From NCBI RefSeq assembly GCF_048544455.1, contig NC_133536.1, positions 27,344,152 to 27,408,151 on the forward strand: a DNA stretch of 64,000 bases. Direction: 5' to 3'. Below are positions 59,801 through 64,000 of this stretch, one piece after another; position 1 is the first letter of the stretch; each line of letters begins with the position of its first letter. The DNA comes from Silene latifolia. Its lineage: Eukaryota > Streptophyta > Magnoliopsida > Caryophyllales > Caryophyllaceae. The notes beneath the pieces were generated by a model that did no database searches, was not told where the DNA came from, and worked only from the letters and a program-made list of their open reading frames with translations. Made by a program: the position numbers and the translations under genes.

Positions 59801-60323
59801 TGACTAGTCGATCACATAGGCAGATGTTAGGAACTTTTTGTCGGGCCTAATGACCGCTTATAGAGTTCTGGCAAATTTATATAGCCTGGTCGTGGCGAGA
59901 GCTGCTATAGTATTCTAATGAGTCGATTCTTTTGACTAAAGACTATTCACCTAAGATGGCACGATTTGATTAACTTTGATTTGTGTTACTACGACCTTCG
60001 TAAATGGGGTCAAATGGGCATATTTTGGGTTATGATGGCTGTGGCTAGTCGAAGGAATGAGTGCGATAGGAATTGTCCACCCCCTTGTCAGGGTTAAAAC
60101 AATATCTCGGGGCCACTCGAGGAGTAATGAATCGAAATGCGTGGCCACGCTCGGAAGGTATCCGAGTGGATAAATCCGGTCAATCGCTTATTCTCCGATC
60201 GAGGAAACCACTCTCGATATGATCACTTGCAAGTACGACCCGAAAGACACCTTGCATTGAGTGGGAGATAGTAATAGGACAAGAGAATTGGTGACGCACA
60301 CTTGTCGAGGACAAGTGGGAGAT
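56854..60323 (+). pseudogene. Copia-C gag-pol remnant (heavily decayed)
   Basis: At 56854-56904 the translation KVSIVLNVGHKKGNYPK corresponds to a Gag zinc knuckle whose Cys positions are all changed while the Gly-His remains. At 58678-58689 an RT box YVDD is intact, followed by ILIIEND. Around 59290-59370 an RNase H piece (CENSGSY...AKR) sits where CDNNGAI...AKE is expected. No frame longer than about 80 codons matches pol. The region ends with a polypurine tract (GGACAAGTGGGAGAT) at 60309-60323. Confidence 0.7.
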
Positions 60324-61619
60324 TGTTGGGAAATGTGTCCTCAACAATAGTGCGATCATATGATTTAAATATCATTATTAAATCTCATTTCAAGAATACG
60401 GAAGGGATGATACATTACATATATAGTCAACTGGTCCACACATATCGGTAATGATTGGCTGGCTAGAGTTTGACATTACTGTCGTGCGACGGTGGTGATC
60501 AGTTGATCCCTTGAGGTCACACCTAAAGGACGATTCCCTTAATTGAAAAGGTTAATTAGTTGTATACGATCTGATTAATTAATTCCTTAAAATTGAACAA
60601 TTTGATTTGTGAGAAAGAGAATATTGATATCTTATTGTAATGGGATTAAATAAGATTTATTTTAGTAATAAAATGCTTTGTTGCTAAAATTATTTATTGT
60701 TTGAGAAACAATAAAGATAAGAATGAATGGTTAATTATAATTACAAGAAGTTGTGAATTATAACTATATGACCCATTTTATTTATGTGATCAAGTATCAC
60801 TAGTAAATTTGTTGTATATAATTTAATTAATTTATAAAATGATATTTATGTGATAAATATGCATTTAATTAATTAGTAACATGTATCATACTACATGTGA
60901 CATTTTGTGTGACAATTGACAAATTGACAAAATAAAATGGTAGTCCATTTTAAGACATGGACCGAAATGAAGGATGTTATGGTGGTGTATAGTTGATTAT
61001 TTTATGAGATAATGCAAGTGTAATCATTCCTACACACACTAGCCTTACATACCTACAATATTGATAAGACAAAAAGAAAAAGCAAGATGCTCTCCCTTGG
61101 CCTCTCATGGGCCGGCTCTACTACTCCTTTTAGAGGAGTTTTACTTCTTTTTCTTATCATTCTTACACAACCATTCATTCTACATGCAAAAGTTCATGTT
61201 TTATTTTTCTCTCTTTAATCTTCATCAAAAAGGATGAATTTTTTATCCAAATTTGTTCAAAAAGATTACTAAAATTATCAAAGTAATATATGAGTATTAG
61301 TAATCAAATTTAAGGTAAACTACAATACAAACATCTAGTACATGTTTATTTGTGGGATTAAGGGATTGTCTTGGGTGCTACTAATTGGAGAATCTCTACT
61401 TTGGGATTTTTGTATGTTCATCCATTATAGGAAAGCTCAAGAACAAAAGAAAAGGAGATTTCTTTTGTGCCCATAAAACCGATACATCAAATGTAAGAAT
61501 ATGATTTCTTCTCTAATTGTTTTAATGTTTGCATGCATAAGATCCGTTTTAATTTTATGACATATTAATTAGACATATAAGAGTATGTTAAGTATGTATA
61601 TGAATCTACATTTCCTTCA
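60324..61619 (+). repeat. Copia-C 3' LTR
   Basis: 1,296 bp, nearly identical to the 5' LTR; visible differences include GGCTGGC for GGTCAAGGC and CGATCTG for CCGATACAG. Confidence 0.94.
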
Positions 61620-61624
61620 AGATT

Positions 61625-61659
61625 TACTTTGGTTTGGTGATACGACTTTAGCCACATCA
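61625..61659 (+). repeat. Athila-7 5' LTR, last 35 bp
   Basis: Continues after the AGATT duplication and ends CCACATCA, four bases before the primer site. Confidence 0.88.
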
Positions 61660-61663
61660 AATT

Positions 61664-61681
61664 TGGCGCCGTTGCCGGGGA
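61664..61681 (+). other. Athila-7 primer-binding site (tRNA-Asp)
   Basis: TGGCGCCGTTGCCGGGGA, identical to the other two Athila copies. Confidence 0.96.
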
Positions 61682-61781
61682 GGCAACAATTGTTTAGTCT
61701 GTTTGTGTTTATTTTGTCTTTTTGTCTCAGGGAACCCAGTTCCTTGAGACCGTTCTCACACTTCTCTTGTTAGTTCCGTGT

Positions 61782-63749
61782 ATGCCCAGGTCTAATAGGT
61801 CTAAGATTATTCCTTTTGATCCTGAACCAGAGAAGACTTTTCGCTACAGACGGAAATTTAATCAAGAAGTGGGTCAAGTAGAAGACTTGAGTATACTTGA
61901 TGTCGAAACGGCGAGCTCAACAGAGTCAGCCGGCCGATCCTACGAAGAGGAAGAGGACGACATTCCTATTCCTGACATTCCAGTCACGACTGATATTCCC
62001 GAAACTACCATCATGCCTACTTTAGCCAGTCACTCTGAGCCGACCTTAGCTTCTATCCCACAAGGATTTAAGTTGCCCACTACCACCAATGGAACTTTTG
62101 AGATTCGGCCATCTTATATCAATTTGGTGGAACGAAATATGTTTGGAGGGACAACTACTGAGGATCCTGCAACGCATATGGAGAAATTTGTCACCTACTG
62201 CTGTTCTATTCCATTAACAGCTGGAGTGACACAAGATCAAGTTAAGCAGGTGCTCTTTCGTTTCTCTCTGAAAGATGGAGCTGCTGAGTGGTTGAGAGAT
62301 ATGGATATGGATAATGAGGGAGTTACAGACTGGAATTCCTTGGGTCTTGCTTTCTACAAGAGGTACTTCCCACCTTAAAAGACTAATGCTCTGAGAAATC
62401 AAATTACCAGTTTCAAGCAAGGAGCTACTGAAGACTTGAATGAAGCCTGGACTCGTTTCAAACGCTTAGTCCGATCAGTTCTCCATCATGGTTTCCCGAA
62501 GTGGTTTCTTTGCAACCAGTTTTATAACGGGTTGTATGACGATCATCGTGCCCTTTTGGATTCTTCTGCTAATGGGAGGTTTCAGGATAACACCAATGAT
62601 GGTGACGCGTGGAAGCTAATTGATCAGATTGCTACCTATACCGCCAGGTGTGGAAATCCTAGGGGAAGCACGCGAGGTACTAGTGTTGATAGTGCCCTGG
62701 CGGCATAGCTGGAGACTATTTCTGCCCAGATTGCTGAGATAAAGACTACCCAATCATTGGGTAGCAAGGAGCGAGTTCATGCTATGAGTCAGCAAGTAGA
62801 GGAGACTTGTGCTAGATGTGGTTTAGACGGTCATGGTGCAGCTGATTGCATGAATACATTGGAGCAGGTTAATGCTTTTCAGGCCTATAGACAGGGTGCA
62901 CAAGGTACACCCTTCTCCAATTTTTACAATGAAAGAACGAAGGAACACCCATTCCTTCAATGGTCCAGTCAGAATGTACAAAACCCGCAGCAGCCACAGA
63001 AGAATGTTTATATCCCTCCCAACAATCGCGGTAATCAACTGCCAGGGGGATATCAGAGGCAAAATCAAGGAGGCCAGCATTTCAACAATCAATATCAACA
63101 GCCTCCTCAGCAAACTCCTCAACAAATTCCTCAACAAGCTCCAAACAATGAGATGGCAGAGTTGCGCAATCTTTTGCAGCAAACTTTGTCGATGCAGCAG
63201 AAGCAGACGGCTCAAATTTCTGAGTTGATTTCCCTTAACAAGATGTTAGATAATCAAGTGGCTCAGATGGCACTTCAAAACCCATCAAAACAGGCCGTAG
63301 GTCTTCCTCCTCAAGGTAAACAAGCTCACAAGCAAGCTAATATTATTCAGCTGAGGAGCGGTACTTCTTATGCGAATCCCGACCTGCAAAGCCTTGAGAA
63401 TGAAGTGCCCATTACTGTTGATGAAGTCCCTTATATGCATCCTAAAGGATTGGGTAATTTGGAGCTTAATGATGATGAAAAAGAACCTGACGAAGTTGAA
63501 ACACGAGCTGACGATAAAAGTAAAAAAGACGAAGGAGCTGAACCTGCAGAGGTTCCTCGATCGAGTCAGAGGCGACTCGATCGAGGATCCAGCCAGCTCG
63601 ATCGAGGCACCACTTCGACAGCTGACGGTGTTTCAAAAGTTGTTTCTAAGGTCAAGCAAGCTGAGCCCATAACTATTGCACTACCTTTTCCTCATCGAAA
63701 CAAAAATCCAAGCTCGATAAGTAGTTCGGTAAGTTTATGGAGGTCGTGA
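61782..63749 (+). pseudogene. Athila-7 gag with two in-frame stops
   Basis: One frame throughout. Start MPRSNRSKIIPFDPEPEKTF is chosen over the ATG at 61722, which lies in leader-like sequence. The capsid part shows FEIRPSYINLVERNMFGG, EDPATHMEKFVTYC, FRFSLKDGAAEWL and WNSLGLAFYKRYFP, then TAA at 62376-62378. It continues ALRNQITSFKQGATEDLNEAW, WFLCNQFYNGLYDDHR, TAG at 62706-62708, and the intact knuckle CARCGLDGHGAADC (CX2CX4HX4C). Gln-rich repeats (QQPPQQTPQQIPQQ), IIQLRSGTSY and an acidic run follow. The palindrome array makes RSS / LDR peptides. Frame is lost near 63700 at the protease border. Confidence 0.93.
63557..63605. repeat. Palindrome array in Athila-7 gag linker
   Basis: TCGATCGA at 63557, 63577 and 63598: spacings 20 and 21. 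Because 20 is not a multiple of three, the first copy is read PRSS and the next two LDRG. Confidence 0.92.
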
Positions 63750-64000
63750 AGAATCTACAGGTAAGTGTCCCTTTTACTGAATTAATTACTCAAGTGCCAG
63801 CTTATGCGAAATTCATGAAGGAGATTTTGACAAGGAAGAGATCCTTTGACGCGGTGGAAACTATTGCTTACACTCAGAAGTGCAGTGCCATGTTGCCAAT
63901 CAACTCACCACCTAAATTAAAGGATCCAGGAAGTTTTTCTATCCCTTGTCATATCGGTCATATTTCTATTAGTAAAGCTCTTTGTGATTTAAGAGCTAGC
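63705..64000 (+). pseudogene. Athila-7 protease, N-terminal part (continues past the window)
   Basis: In the frame one base off gag: KLDK, a TAG, then FGKFMEVVKNLQVSVPFTEL, QVPAYAKFMKEILTRKRSF, PPKLKDPGSFSIPC and ALCDLRAS at the window end. The catalytic DLGA motif reads DLRA, a Gly-to-Arg change expected to abolish activity. The active-site Asp itself is present. Confidence 0.88.

Larger units (their letters stand above)
52788..61619 (+). mobile_element. Copia-C: Copia-type element, sister of Copia-A
   Basis: 8,832 bp between AGATT duplications (52783-52787, 61620-61624), in the Athila-7 LTR. LTRs 52788-54087 and 60324-61619 differ at only a handful of sites, so it is younger than Copia-A. 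The interior is even more decayed: no gag frame survives, although the RT box YVDD is still readable. Confidence 0.93.
51629..64000 (+). mobile_element. Athila-7: Athila-type element, 5' part; continues past the window
   Basis: 5' LTR 51629-52787 plus 61625-61659 (interrupted by Copia-C), tRNA-Asp primer site 61664-61681, gag and start of protease. It inserted into LINE B, whose endonuclease frame stops at 51628. Palindromes in the LTR (51928-51973) and gag linker (63557-63605) have CTCGATCGAG flanks, as in Athila-1. The rest of pol and the 3' LTR are outside. Confidence 0.93.

Overview
This window is a eukaryotic, flowering-plant nuclear segment made almost entirely of nested retrotransposons. 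I see no ordinary host gene, no rRNA or tRNA gene, no CRISPR and no bacterial operon. The evidence is direct: LTR pairs with 5-bp target duplications, primer-binding sites matching tRNA-Asp, initiator tRNA-Met and tRNA-Arg-type ends, plant LINE reverse transcriptases with an RNase H tail, and Athila-type gag-pol genes. A dicot is likely; I cannot fix the family.

Left nest (1-28495). The oldest layer is a plus-strand LINE ('LINE A': 14582-16476, continuing at 28416-28495, poly(A) tail 28483-28495). A minus-strand Tat-like LTR element inserted into it (gag start and 5' LTR visible, 8365-9240 and 14415-14581). That element was then hit twice: by a minus-strand Athila element ('Athila-1', 1-8364, 3' LTR cut by the window edge) inside its gag, and by a minus-strand non-autonomous chromovirus-like element (9241-14414, duplication ATTCT) inside its LTR. 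A second minus-strand Athila element ('Athila-4', 16477-28410, duplication TACCT) sits in the last codons of LINE A; the LINE frame resumes exactly after it.

Middle (28496-47942). A short Athila-like 3' fragment is followed by a 2.8-kb Ogre/Tat-type LTR with its primer site, a second truncated LTR start, an unrecognised poly(A)-tailed segment (about 32100-33331), a Copia-type element with a decayed interior ('Copia-A', 33350-42100, duplication CTTAT), and a TIR element rich in GTGTC words (42522-47116) carrying an internally deleted Copia element ('Copia-B', 42556-46563, duplication GCACG). A unique-looking segment occurs twice, at 42101 and 47497.

Right nest (47943-64000). A minus-strand LINE ('LINE B') is cut at its 5' side by a plus-strand Athila element ('Athila-7', from 51629 past the window end). 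The 5' LTR of Athila-7 is split by 'Copia-C' (52788-61619, duplication AGATT), a sister of Copia-A.

Most coding regions carry frameshifts or stops. Two patterns stand out that gene content does not explain. First, each Athila element carries arrays of the 8-bp palindrome TCGATCGA, and the two for which the whole element is visible (Athila-1, Athila-4) carry them in the same three places (3' noncoding region, gag-protease linker, LTR), spaced mostly 20-21 bp (also 30-31 bp in Athila-1). Second, the 3' noncoding regions repeat a polypurine-tract-like word next to short hairpins whose stems co-vary between elements.
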